DNA from: Clostridiaceae bacterium
GTDB lineage: Bacteria; Bacillota; Clostridia; Clostridiales; Clostridiaceae
DNA length: 64,000 nt
Direction: 5' to 3'
NCBI GenBank assembly: GCA_902363375.1
Contig: CABIZX010000002.1
Coordinates: 620,001 to 684,000 of the forward strand
This document shows, piece after piece, positions 34,719 to 43,402 of this stretch (its first letter is position 1; each line of letters begins with the position of its first letter). The notes under the pieces are model-generated. The model saw only the letters and a program-made list of their open reading frames with translations. It made no database searches and was not told the origin of the DNA. The translations under genes were made by a program, and so were the position numbers.

Positions 34719-34990
34719 GTATCTAAAAATACTGTATCAAAGGTAATCTTATATTAACAAATTATGTTATAATAAAAGGAGAGAATAATTATTTAGTGTT
34801 ATATAAATAAGAGCTTAGAGAAGAATTTTATATATGTAGAAGTGAACTAGATTTATCTTTTGCTAATAGCACAATAATAATAAAAGATATTATTTTAAAA
34901 CTCTGCATAGTTAGAGGTTTAATTAATGAAAGTGAGTACAGTTCTAAAGAATTAATTAGTCAAATATATGAATAAAGTAAGAGGTCTGTC
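34719..34990. other. repeat tail and leader of the PIN pseudogene
   Basis: After the repeat tail a small open stretch near 34830-34975 gives no recognisable protein. AGAGGT at 34981 is the ribosome site of the PIN-like gene. Confidence 0.3.
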
Positions 34991-36503
34991 ATGATGGATA
35001 AAAAGTTTGAAGAATTTCTTAATGATAATACAATAATAGTTTTTGATACTAATGTATATTTAAATTTATATGAATATTCTCCAGAAGTTGCAGATAAATT
35101 TATAGAAGCTATATATTTTATAGAAAAGTATATATACATTCCAAGTACAGTTAAGAGGGAGTTTTTAAGAAATCATTTAGAGTGTAGTGGGAGACAAAAA
35201 AAGAAATTTAAAAATGTTTCAAAGGAACTAAAAAAATTAACTTACAAATTATCAGTTCAATTAAATAAACAATTGAATATACTTGATAAATTTAAGTTTC
35301 ATAAAATTGATGATTTGAAAAATAATAGTTTAGCAAAGTTATTAGAGGTGTAAAAAAACTTTTGATAAATATTTAGAAGAAAATGATGTATATGAAGTTA
35401 TAAACAAGGCATTTTTGGAACAAGATAAGATTTTAGAATTATTTAATAGAATTATTGACGATAAAAGAGTATTTGAAGGGTTAACAGTAGATGAATTATA
35501 TTCTATTTGCTCAGAAGGAAAAAGTAGATATTACAAAGAGATACCACCAGGATTTAAAGATGGAAAAGCTAAGGACGGAATAGATAAATATAATGATTTA
35601 ATTTTATGGAAAGAAGTTTTAAAATATTGTAGGAAAAATGATAAAAATTTGATATTTGTAACTGATGATGTAAAACCAGATTGGTGGATTGATGATGGAA
35701 TAAAAAAGGAGTTTCATAGTTTTTTAATTAAAGAATTTAAAGAAATTACTTATAAAGATATTTTTGCGTTGAATTCTCAACAGTTATAGGGCATTCTAGG
35801 GGAACTATATAATATATCTACACCGGATACTATCCAAACTATTTTACAATATAGCTTACAGAAATATATTGAGCAACTTATAAAATATTCAGATTTAAAA
35901 TATGATATTCAATCGGAAATAGTTAATTCGGGGGAAAGATATGTTAATACAGAATCACTAACTAATTATGATGGGTCATATTTTGAGATGAATGATGAAA
36001 TTGATTTGATAAGTTATACATTAGAAGATTATTAAGAAGGGATTGCAACTTATAATATAGTATTTGACATAAAAGTAAGTGCAGAATCTAAATGCTATTG
36101 GGGAAGAGATGATGATACAAAAGATGTGATATTGTCATGGAATTATCATATTCATGAACTTTCAGGAGAACTTACTGTAGAAATAATCAGAGAAGTAGAT
36201 AATGAGTATATTGCTGATAATATAGATGATATATTAAATGAGTTTACTTATTCAGAGTTTAAGATAATACAACTAGAATTGGAAGAAGTAGATTACATTG
36301 ATAGTGATGATTTATGTGTACAGTGTGGAAAAAATATAGGTACAGTTGCTTTTGGCGATGATGGAGAAATGGTTTGTGATGAATGTGCAGTTCAAGATAG
36401 TGAAGGAGAAATATGTCCTAGCTGTGGAAGGAAAATGCCTTTTGAAAGAATGGCTGGAAATAGTTTTTGTATAGATTGTACAAATGAAAGTGATTATTTA
36501 TAA
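34991..36503 (+). pseudogene. PIN-like nuclease gene with a frameshift and two stops
   Basis: The N-terminal part has FDTNVYLNLYEYSPE and VKREFLRNH, the first acidic residues of PIN-like (DUF4935-type) nucleases. A shift at the A run 35353-35359 moves the frame; it continues as FDKYLEENDVY and reaches LIFVTDDVKPDWW, the last acidic motif. Stop TAG at 35787 and stop TAA at 36033 interrupt the same frame. After these a C-terminal part ends in two zinc ribbons (CVQCGKNIG ... CDEC and CPSCGRKMP ... CIDC). Intact, it would be a protein of about 500 residues; the full-length gene is dead. Such nucleases occur in defence islands. Confidence 0.8.
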
Positions 36504-36619
36504 TGAAATTTTAGTATGTTAAAAATGATAATATAAAGTAATAAATAATTAAATGCAAAATTCTGAATTACACAATAATTATGTACAAAATAAACATATA
36601 AATAAAAAAATTGCATTTA

Positions 36620-36702
36620 CAGTAGTCACAGAGAACTGTGTATCATAAGTAAATTAGGTTTTTAGCCTTAGACATTGATATAACCTGTATAAGGCTATTT
36701 TT
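36620..36702 (+). repeat. dispersed repeat, copy 8 (both hairpins)
   Basis: CAGTAGTCACAGAGAACTGT GTATCATAAGTAAATTAGG is a diverged hairpin 1. TTAGCCTTAGACATTGATA and TAAGGCTATTTTTG form hairpin 2 with the T run. It lies after the PIN pseudogene. Confidence 0.8.
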
Positions 36703-36820
36703 GTAGTAAAAATACATATTATTGTGATAAATAGTTTTAGTTTTGATATAATGGTTATTGGTTAGATATTGAAATTTTTAGTTATTTACAATGACTATAG
36801 ATAATATAGGAGAATTAATT

Positions 36821-37276
36821 ATGAATGAGATTATTAGTATTATAAGAGATGTTTTACCAATTATAGTAGGTGCATTGATTGCTATAGTTCCTACCATGTT
36901 TGAAAAGCATTATGAGAAAAAAAGTCAAAAAGAACAAAAAGAACAAGAAGAAAAGCAAAAAATGTATACTGAGCTAATATCATTATTTAGTAAAATACTT
37001 AGTGGAGAAAAAAATGGATATACAGAAGATAGTAAAAAGGAAGTAGATATGCTTAGAAATATGATTAATATGATAAGTATTACTGGAAGTATAAATGTTG
37101 TTAAATCATTAAACAATTATATAGATACGTGGGGAAAATCTAGCAAAGAAGAGCAGAATAAGGCATATACAGAATTATTGAAAACAATTAGAGTTGATTT
37201 AAATATCGATAAGGATAAAAATGAAAAATTTCCGGAAATAGGATTGAGGGATATTAATATTAATAACGCAAAATGA
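36821..37276 (+). CDS. membrane-anchored coiled-coil protein, unknown
   Basis: The protein of about 151 aa has one N-terminal membrane helix (ISIIRDVLPIIVGALIAIVPTMF). A strongly charged helix follows (EKKSQKEQKEQEEKQKM, about 35-50), then a soluble helical part. The start ATG at 36821 has TAGGAGA ahead; an upstream ATG at 36791 lacks a site. Its stop overlaps the next gene by 4 bases (ATGA), so the two form an operon. I do not recognise a family; one-helix membrane proteins next to a small partner occur in defence pairs, but that is only a suggestion. Confidence 0.7.
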   Translation: MNEIISIIRDVLPIIVGALIAIVPTMFEKHYEKKSQKEQKEQEEKQKMYTELISLFSKILSGEKNGYTEDSKKEVDMLRNMINMISITGSINVVKSLNNYIDTWGKSSKEEQNKAYTELLKTIRVDLNIDKDKNEKFPEIGLRDININNAK

Positions 37277-37587
37277 TAACTAAAAGCATAGAAAAACTAA
37301 GGGAATATGATACTAAAGTTAAATCGAGGATTGATGACTGTCAGTATCGTGAAAGAGATATTCAAGAAGGTCGAAAGTTATTGTTTGAGATACAACGAGG
37401 TGAATTATTTGAATATAAAAATGGTAGAGTTTCCGAATACAAATCATTAGTGGGAAAAGAAGCTTTTGAAGAACTTAGAAATGAATTAAGAAAAACTAGT
37501 AATCTTGTTAAATTACTCAAAGGGGATATATCTTCAGAAGTATATAAAAAACCTCACTTATTGCTAATACGGAGAACCGTACCTTAA
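37273..37587 (+). CDS. unknown partner protein with repeat-derived C-terminus
   Basis: The 104-aa protein is mostly charged helix (SIEKLREYDTKVKSRIDDC ... EAFEELRNELRKTSNLVKLLKGD). The last 13 residues (KKPHLLLIRRTVP) are encoded by a dispersed repeat copy at 37548-37602, so the repeat replaced the original end. Whether the original protein was longer cannot be told from this window. It overlaps the membrane protein gene by 4 bases. Confidence 0.6.
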   Translation: MITKSIEKLREYDTKVKSRIDDCQYRERDIQEGRKLLFEIQRGELFEYKNGRVSEYKSLVGKEAFEELRNELRKTSNLVKLLKGDISSEVYKKPHLLLIRRTVP

Positions 37588-37602
37588 ATAAATGAGGCTT
37601 TT
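37548..37602 (+). repeat. dispersed repeat, copy 9 (hairpin 1), inside a coding end
   Basis: AACCTCACTTATTGCTAATA CGGAGAACCGTACCTTAAATAAATGAGGCTTTT. It begins within the ORF ending at 37587 and contributes its stop codon. With TTTT following, it may serve as terminator. Confidence 0.85.
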
Positions 37603-37660
37603 ACTAAAATTGGATAATTAAATATAAGGAAGAGGTTATTTACACGTGGCCTCAATCATG

Positions 37661-37705
37661 AAACCCACGAAAATTATTTTGTTGAATTTTTGTGGGTTTG
37701 TTTTA
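37661..37705 (+). terminator. rho-independent terminator
   Basis: AAACCCACGAAAATT and AATTTTTGTGGGTTT form a long stem followed by GTTTT. Confidence 0.75.
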
Positions 37706-38030
37706 TATGTAAAACCACTGGCTATTCTAGTAGATAAAATGGTTTAAGTTTTGAATAAAAAACTCATATAATATGATGATGATTGACATCATATATTATT
37801 TGTACCAAAATATATAATACAAATAATATATGAAAAATATAGATTGAAATAGTAAGAAATAAAGCCTCAATTACAAAGTATAGACAAAATTAAATTTAAG
37901 AAGACCAAATAGTGGAACAAATAAGCTTGAAGGAATATATAGATTTTTAGATTATAATATTCATAAACTAAAATTAAGAAGTATGAAATAGCTATTTATA
38001 TAATATTAATAAAAAGTCATGAGTAAACTA
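37706..38030. other. AT-rich gene-free stretch
   Basis: No open frame of note. A few codon-like scraps (for example after 37900) have no start or ribosome site. The region leads into the TetR operators at 38031. Confidence 0.3.
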
Positions 38031-38138
38031 TTTAGACAGTTTTGAAATATTGTCTAAATGTATACTATATAAAGATATTGTAAATTGTTTTTTAAAATTT
38101 AGACTCTTATAATGAAATTAAGTTAGACATGTGTCAAA
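38031..38138. promoter_or_regulatory. two TTAGACA inverted-repeat operators
   Basis: Site 1, 38031-38058, is TTTAGACA, 12 bases, TGTCTAAA. Site 2, 38123-38138, is TTAGACATGTGTCAAA. Both use the same half-site. TATACTATATAA between them gives a -10-like box. The TetR gene at 38499 is the natural candidate to bind here and to have controlled the now broken SDR gene. Confidence 0.65.
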
Positions 38139-38166
38139 TAATTTACAATAGAAATGAAAAAAATAT

Positions 38167-38477
38167 ATGAGAATTGCAATAGTTACAGGAGCATCTTCAG
38201 GGTTAGGCGTAGAATTTACTAAAACAATTATTAATAAATATAAAGATTTAAATGAAGCATGGACACTGAAATGAATCTAAGATGCAAAATTACACATAGT
38301 AAACAAAGAAATTTACTGCCATATTTAGATATGAAAGTAGTTACAGAAAGATGCCTTAAAAAAGCAGAAAGTGGAAAAGCTGTTTATACACCAGGAGGAT
38401 TTTATAAATTTTATAGAGTATGCAGCAAGATAGCACCTTCTCAATTTATGGTTAAAATAACGAAGAGATCTTTTTAG
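38167..38477 (+). pseudogene. short-chain dehydrogenase with large internal deletion
   Basis: The first 32 codons (RIAIVTGASSGLGVEFTK) are the Rossmann GxxxGxG start of an SDR. The sequence then jumps near 38265 to the C-terminal part (YLDMKVVTERCLKKAESGKAVYTPGGFYKFYR) in another frame. The catalytic Tyr-x3-Lys region is missing. It heads the TetR/EFR1 cluster and shares its operators. Confidence 0.8.
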
Positions 38478-38498
38478 AAAGGATAGGATACAGTTAGG

Positions 38499-39089
38499 AT
38501 GAAATATGATTTGAGTAAGAAAACAAACCGCTTTGCAGAGAGAACATTAAAGGATTTTTCCGAAACATTATTTTCTTTGCTGGAAAAAAAGAAATTTGAA
38601 GATATTACGGTAAATGAATTATGTAGTGTATGTAATTATCCAAGGGCAACATTTTATAACTATTTTCAAGATATATATGATTTACTTGATTATTGCTGGG
38701 GTAATATGAGTATAGAAATTAATATTGAAGACTACAAGAGTATTGAACCAGATGAACGTACACAAGTGTTATTTGAAAGATTATATGAGTTCTTTGAAAA
38801 GAGAAAAGATATTGTAAATCGCATTATGCTACATAATGAAATAGATGGAGCAATGGCAGAATCGTTAAAACGCTTTATGCTTCTAAGAATAAGAGAAATA
38901 CTATCTTCATGCGGATGTGTTAAAAATCAGAATATGCCATTAGAAATGATAACAATGCATTACAGTAATACTTTACAAATGGTTTTAGAATTTTGTTTTT
39001 TAAGGAAAGATTCAATTTCAAAAGAAGAAGCTATAATAAGTATTAATTATCTATTAGGAATATTAGAAAAGAAAGGGAAATTATTATGA
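38499..39089 (+). CDS. TetR-family transcriptional regulator
   Basis: The 196-aa repressor has an N-terminal helix-turn-helix (FEDITVNELCSVCNYPRATFYNYFQDIYDLLDYCW) and a helical ligand domain. The probable operators are the TTAGACA/TGTCTAA sites at 38031-38138. Its stop overlaps the next gene by 4 bases, so it is coupled to the EFR1 protein. AGGATAGG-type sequence precedes the ATG; the ribosome site is only moderate. Confidence 0.9.
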   Translation: MKYDLSKKTNRFAERTLKDFSETLFSLLEKKKFEDITVNELCSVCNYPRATFYNYFQDIYDLLDYCWGNMSIEINIEDYKSIEPDERTQVLFERLYEFFEKRKDIVNRIMLHNEIDGAMAESLKRFMLLRIREILSSCGCVKNQNMPLEMITMHYSNTLQMVLEFCFLRKDSISKEEAIISINYLLGILEKKGKLL

Positions 39090-39853
39090 TAGTATATTTT
39101 TCAGCAACAGGAAATTCTAAATATGTAGCAGAAAGAATTGCAAAGGCAACAAATGATGAGTGCATATTTATACTAGATGTTATGAAAGGTGAAAAATGCT
39201 CTCTATCTATCAAGGAAGATGAAAATGTAGGAATAGTTTCACCAACATATGCATGGGGATGTCCTTCTATAATTATAGATTTTTTGAATAAAGTTTCTTT
39301 TAGTGGAAATAAGGAGAATTACTTTTACTATATAGCAACTTATGGAACAACACCAGGTATTAATGGCTATTTGGCAGATGAAAATTTATTTCAAAATACA
39401 AGCATAAAATTTGATGCTTTTTTTAGTGTGAAAATGCCTGATACATGGACACCTATATTTGATTTATCAAATAAAGAAAAAGTAGCTATAATCAATAGAA
39501 AGTCTGAACTGCAGATAGATGAAATAATTAAAAAGATACAAAATAAATCTTCTGGAGATTTCATGAAAAATAAACTACCTAAAATTGTAGCACCATTTTA
39601 TAAGCGATATTATGAAAATATGAGAAAAACTAAGCATTTCACTGTGGATAATAGCTGTATTGGATGTAGATTATGTGAGAAAAAATGCCCTGTTAATGCT
39701 ATTGAAATTAAAGATGCTAAACCAGTTTGGGTGAAAGATAAATGTACAATGTGCCTTGGATGCCTTCATCGTTGTCCTAAGTTTGCAATTCAGTATGGAA
39801 AAAATACAAGGAAGCATGGACAGTATAACAATCCTAATACAGGAAAATTATAA
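39086..39853 (+). CDS. EFR1-family flavodoxin-ferredoxin protein
   Basis: The 255-aa protein has the N-terminal flavodoxin loop SATGNSKYVAERIA and two C-terminal 4Fe-4S motifs (CIGCRLCEKKCP and CTMCLGCLHRCP). It overlaps the TetR gene by 4 bases (ATGATA). It likely passed electrons to the lost SDR or another reductase. The tail KNTRKHGQYNNP resembles that of the paralogue at 45465. Confidence 0.92.
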   Translation: MIVYFSATGNSKYVAERIAKATNDECIFILDVMKGEKCSLSIKEDENVGIVSPTYAWGCPSIIIDFLNKVSFSGNKENYFYYIATYGTTPGINGYLADENLFQNTSIKFDAFFSVKMPDTWTPIFDLSNKEKVAIINRKSELQIDEIIKKIQNKSSGDFMKNKLPKIVAPFYKRYYENMRKTKHFTVDNSCIGCRLCEKKCPVNAIEIKDAKPVWVKDKCTMCLGCLHRCPKFAIQYGKNTRKHGQYNNPNTGKL

Positions 39854-39984
39854 TAAGTTTACGAATCGTCATAATAGTAATAGCATAAAAAATAATGATA
39901 CTATATAGTTAGTAACATTTTTTTATAATTAATAAAAATATATTAGAACAGAAGTAAAATTAAATCAGATGATATATAACAAGA

Positions 39985-40028
39985 AATAATACTTAAAGTT
40001 AATTATAGAGTTTTAAGTATTATTTTTT
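39985..40028 (+). terminator. rho-independent terminator
   Basis: AATAATACTTAAA and TTTAAGTATTATT form a perfect 13-bp stem followed by TTTT. Confidence 0.9.
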
Positions 40029-40065
40029 ATTATTCAATGAAAGTATTTCAGATATTATATTTAAT

Positions 40066-40125
40066 AAAAAAACTCACTTAATACTGATATGGAGAACTGT
40101 ATCATAAATAACTGGGCGTGCTTTT
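40066..40125 (+). repeat. dispersed repeat, copy 10 (hairpin 1)
   Basis: AAAAACTCACTTAATACTGA TATGGAGAACTGTATCATAAATAACTGGGCGTG. It is very close to copy 11 at 43266. Confidence 0.85.
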
Positions 40126-40170
40126 AAAGGAAACATTGAAAATAATTAGTTTATCTTTTTTTATTATGGA

Positions 40171-40269
40171 AGTGATAAGGACGGAAGCAAAGTTTATACT
40201 GTAGGCAGAAGAAATTCAAAAATTTTAATTCCAGAATTATATAATTTAGCTTCTATGCTTCATAAATAA
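40171..40269 (+). pseudogene. C-terminal scrap of an unidentified gene
   Basis: Thirty-two codons read SDKDGSKVYTVGRRNSKILI ... NLASMLHK and end in TAA, without a start. The family is not recognisable. Confidence 0.35.
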
Positions 40270-40399
40270 AATCTATGAAATGAGAAAGTTATATTTTACA
40301 ATACTTATGTATGTTGATATATTTATAAGTTGAATTTGATTCTATTATAGTCATAGATGTCTTTAAAGTAAAAATGTGTTTTTCTAATATCAAGATTAA

Positions 40400-40653
40400 A
40401 AGAATGTTGAATTTCTAAAGTTTGTAATGATATAGTTAAAGAATTTTTAGATGATGGTGTCATATACGGTTAGAATGGTACATAAAAAATTATAAGCAGC
40501 TTTGAAACTATTGTTTTGGCTATGGGTGCAAAATCTAATAATCCATTAGAGCAAATTGTTAAGAATCATTGCTATAATGAATTAGTTGTTGACCGTGCAA
40601 AACAATCAGATATGGATAATAAAGTAATTGAATCGGGTATTGCAGTAGTATGA
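40400..40653 (+). pseudogene. old-yellow-enzyme C-terminal (NAD-binding) remnant
   Basis: After EFLDDGVIYG, two stops interrupt the frame. It then reads FETIVLAMGAKSNNPLEQIV and VVDRAKQSDMDNKVIESG up to TGA at 40651. This is the C-terminal pyridine-nucleotide domain of 2,4-dienoyl-CoA reductase/OYE-type enzymes. The N-terminal barrel is gone. The intact OYE at 43403 lacks this domain, so they are not simple copies. Confidence 0.7.
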
Positions 40654-40673
40654 GTTTGTAGTGAATAAAAATA

Positions 40674-40702
40674 TTGACAAATAAAACGACTGGTCATATA
40701 AT
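40674..40702 (+). promoter_or_regulatory. promoter with overlapping TetR-type operator
   Basis: TTGACA and TATAAT with a 17-base spacer are an ideal sigma-A promoter. The spacer contains ACGACTGGTCATA, resembling the GACCAGTC core of LmrA/YxaF-type TetR operators. The TetR gene at the end of this operon is the likely repressor. Confidence 0.75.
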
Positions 40703-40793
40703 TAAGGCAAGAAAAATTATTAAAAGGAATAAAGATTATACATCATAAGATATTAGTCTTAAGATTAATAATAAAAAGAAGGAGGAGATAATA

Positions 40794-41690
40794 TTGAAGT
40801 ATACAGGTAATATATATAGACCACCATATGAAGCGAATTCTTTACTATTGCAGCTGACAACTGGATGTAGTCATAATAAGTGCAGTTTTTGCACAATGTA
40901 TAAGGACATTCCATTCGAAGTTGAATCTATGGAACAGATAGAGAAAGACTTATTAGAGGCGAGAAGAATGTATTCAAGCGTAGAGCGCATATTTTTATTA
41001 AATGGTGATGCCTTTTCATTAAGCTTCAATAAGCTTAAAGCGTTAGGAATGAAAATACATGAGATATTTCCAGAGATAAAAACAATTGCCGCATATGCAT
41101 CTGTTAACAGTATTAAAATGAAGACAGATGATGAGCTGAAAGAACTTCGCTATCTTAAGTTTAATGATTTTAACATAGGTGTTGAGTCTGGAATGAATGA
41201 AGTGCTTGTGAATTTAAATAAAGGATATGATTTAAATGAGGCTAGAACACAGTTATTAAGACTCAAATCAGCAGGGATTAGATTCTGTACAAATATAGTT
41301 ATAGGATCTGGAGGAACAGAGAAATCTTTTGAAAATGCAGTAAGAAGTGCAGAGCTAATGAATGAGGTGCAGCCATGGATGATATTTCTCACAACATTAT
41401 TTATAGATCCATCAAGCAGACTCTATGAAGATGTAAGAGCAGGCAGATTCGAGGAAAATAGTGCTGGTCAGAATCTATTTGAAGAAATAGAGTTTATTAG
41501 AAGGCTTGAACTTAAAGATACGTATTTTTTTGGACTTCATACATCAAATGCTGTCCAAGTTGGGGGTAGGCTTCCAATGGATAAAGAAAAAATATTAAAA
41601 TCACTGGAAGATGGAAAAAAATCATTCGATATAAGCTTTTTAGAGAAACGTCCTAGAAGAGGGCATGAAGGACTTCATATTAATGAGTAA
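40794..41690 (+). CDS. radical SAM protein
   Basis: The 298-aa protein has the radical SAM cluster motif C-x4-C-x2-C (CSHNKCSFCTMYK, residues about 25-37) and the motifs NGDAFSLS, FNIGVESG and TNIVIGSGG of the barrel. This subfamily (B12-independent, with the Cx4CxFCxMY motif) is common in anaerobes without a known product. It starts with TTG after GGAGGAGAT. It forms an operon with an FMN reductase-like protein and a TetR regulator. Confidence 0.9.
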   Translation: MKYTGNIYRPPYEANSLLLQLTTGCSHNKCSFCTMYKDIPFEVESMEQIEKDLLEARRMYSSVERIFLLNGDAFSLSFNKLKALGMKIHEIFPEIKTIAAYASVNSIKMKTDDELKELRYLKFNDFNIGVESGMNEVLVNLNKGYDLNEARTQLLRLKSAGIRFCTNIVIGSGGTEKSFENAVRSAELMNEVQPWMIFLTTLFIDPSSRLYEDVRAGRFEENSAGQNLFEEIEFIRRLELKDTYFFGLHTSNAVQVGGRLPMDKEKILKSLEDGKKSFDISFLEKRPRRGHEGLHINE

Positions 41691-41756
41691 TTAGAAGTGA
41701 ATTATGTTTAAGCTTATGATAATATTAAAATAGTTAAATAGGGAGTGTGTATTTAT

Positions 41757-42299
41757 ATGAAAAAAATAATCGTTTTAAATGGAAGTCCACGAAAAAACGG
41801 AAACACATCAGCATTAATAGAGCAATTTTGTGATGGTATTGAAAAGGCAGGTAATAAATGTGAAGTATTTCATCTTGATAGTATGAACATAAATGGATGT
41901 AAGGGCTGTTTCGGCTGTGATAAGAATCGAGACTATCCATGTGTTCAGAAAGATGATATGGAAAAAATATATTCAGCTTATAGAGAAGCGGATGTTGTAG
42001 TTTTTGCATCTCCACTTTATTATTGGCATCTAAGCGGACAACTTATGACAGCATTAAATCGTATGTTAGCTGTTATGAGAACAGATAAGGATTATAGTAT
42101 AGATGAAAAAGAATCAGTACTTTTAATGGCAGCAGAAGGATATGATTTTAATTTGGCAATAGACTATTACAATTCTTTAATGAAATATGTTGGATGGAAA
42201 AACAAAGGTATTGTATGTGCTGGTGGTGTTAAGAATCCAAAAGATATTGCCAATAATAAAAAACTAGATGAGGCATATAAATTAGGAATGTATTTGTAG
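41757..42299 (+). CDS. flavodoxin-family NAD(P)H-dependent oxidoreductase
   Basis: The protein of about 180 aa opens with KKIIVLNGSPRKNGNTSALIEQF, the FMN phosphate loop. It has CKGCFGCDKNRDYPCVQKDDM, the Cys pattern of iron-sulfur flavoprotein relatives, and FASPLYYWHLSGQL. The ATG at 41757 with GGGAG is preferred to a GTG 12 bases earlier. It is the middle gene of the radical SAM operon and may supply electrons to its partner. Confidence 0.9.
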   Translation: MKKIIVLNGSPRKNGNTSALIEQFCDGIEKAGNKCEVFHLDSMNINGCKGCFGCDKNRDYPCVQKDDMEKIYSAYREADVVVFASPLYYWHLSGQLMTALNRMLAVMRTDKDYSIDEKESVLLMAAEGYDFNLAIDYYNSLMKYVGWKNKGIVCAGGVKNPKDIANNKKLDEAYKLGMYL

Positions 42300-42312
42300 A
42301 GTGAGGTAAGAA

Positions 42313-42924
42313 ATGGCTAGAAAAAATGCTAATGAAGTAGAAAAAATTAGAGCACAGTTGCTAGAAACAGGATTGAACTTATTTCAAAAAAATGGATATA
42401 ATTCTACTGGGATTCAGGAAATTGCAACAGAAGTAGGAATACCAAAGGGTTCATTTTATAATTATTTTGGAAGTAAAGAAATTTTCTTGACTGAAGTAAT
42501 AAAATACTATACTGAAAACAATATTGAGTTTTGGGGAAGATTATTTAATGAAGCTGAAGAAAAATGTGGAGATAACTCATTAAGCGCGATATTTATGTTT
42601 TTAACAGCTTATTATCAGTGTTGTGATATAGAGAAAGGTTGTTTATTGGGCAATTTATCTGCAGAAATAAGTTATTCTAGTGAAGATGGTAGAAATATGT
42701 TAAAAGAGTCCATAAGTATTTTTAAGTCATTTTTATTGAAAAGATTATTACAGGAGCAAGAAAGTAATAGAATTCGTAAAGACATACCAGCGACAGTATT
42801 AGCTGATTTTATTTGGGATTCTTGGCAAGGTAGCTTGCTAAGAGCCAAGGTCGAAAAATCTACAGATCCAGTATCAGAAACCTTGGGACTTATTTTTAAT
42901 AAGTTACTTTTGCCAATAGAATAG
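42313..42924 (+). CDS. TetR-family transcriptional regulator
   Basis: The 203-aa repressor has an N-terminal helix-turn-helix (NSTGIQEIATEVGIPKGSFYNYFGSKEIFLTEV) and a ligand domain with GCLLGNLSAEISYSSEDGR, typical of the LmrA/YxaF/AcuR-like groups. The GACTGGTC operator-like site inside the promoter at 40674 fits this group. It is the last gene of the radical SAM operon, 13 bases after the oxidoreductase. Confidence 0.9.
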   Translation: MARKNANEVEKIRAQLLETGLNLFQKNGYNSTGIQEIATEVGIPKGSFYNYFGSKEIFLTEVIKYYTENNIEFWGRLFNEAEEKCGDNSLSAIFMFLTAYYQCCDIEKGCLLGNLSAEISYSSEDGRNMLKESISIFKSFLLKRLLQEQESNRIRKDIPATVLADFIWDSWQGSLLRAKVEKSTDPVSETLGLIFNKLLLPIE

Positions 42925-43110
42925 ACCATTGTAATTTATATAGATATTTATTTAAAGTAATATCTATCCTATTGCTTTTTGTATTTAGAAAACTTCACGT
43001 TAGACGTGACTTTAAAAGAGCTTATTATAGTGTATAATAAAAAATTCTTCATGATATGATAGAAATGATGTCTGGCAACTGCATAAAATATCAGAAAAAG
43101 GATATTAAAT
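42925..43110. other. intergenic region with small hairpin
   Basis: TCACGT TAG ACGTGA (42995-43009) is a tight inverted repeat without a T run. Nothing else is supported. Confidence 0.3.
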
Positions 43111-43197
43111 ATGGATAAGGTACACAGTTTTAGCACTAAAATACAGGCAAAAGAGATATATGAAGAAAAGAAAACTGAAATTGGAAATATATTATAA
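43111..43197 (+). CDS. possible 28-aa peptide or gene remnant
   Basis: ATG after AAAAAGG opens a 28-codon frame, MDKVHSFSTKIQAKEIYEEK ... GNIL. The preceding 50 bases read as coding in the same sense (VWQLHKISEKGYLN-like in one frame), so this is more likely the end of a lost gene than a real peptide. Confidence 0.25.
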   Translation: MDKVHSFSTKIQAKEIYEEKKTEIGNIL

Positions 43198-43265
43198 TTT
43201 TTAAAATTGATATAAATAGATTTAATTAAAGTATATTTCAAAGGAAATTAATGATTGATAAGTAT

Positions 43266-43318
43266 GAAAAAACTCACTTAATACTGATATGGAGAACCGT
43301 ATCATAAATAAATGATAT
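43266..43318 (+). repeat. dispersed repeat, copy 11 (hairpin 1)
   Basis: AAAAACTCACTTAATACTGA TATGGAGAACCGTATCATAAATAAATGA; nearly identical to copy 10. It lies between two unrelated gene remnants and the OYE gene. Confidence 0.85.
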
Positions 43319-43402
43319 ATTAGAAGAAATAAAATAATCTAGATGGGGTAATCAATACTTCATATAGATTATTTTGTTTCTAAGGAATGGGAAGATATAA
43401 GT

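Noticed and set aside
35415..36503. Two independent small genes (35415-35789 and 36126-36503)
   Set aside because: Both lie in the same frame, and the sequence between continues as protein-like; they are pieces of one PIN-like pseudogene.
40030..40793. Intact genes in the 940-base gap before the radical SAM gene
   Set aside because: Only a repeat, a terminator and two coding remnants with stops are visible.
42995..43009. Terminator of the radical SAM operon
   Set aside because: Six-base arms with a three-base loop and no following T run; too weak to call.
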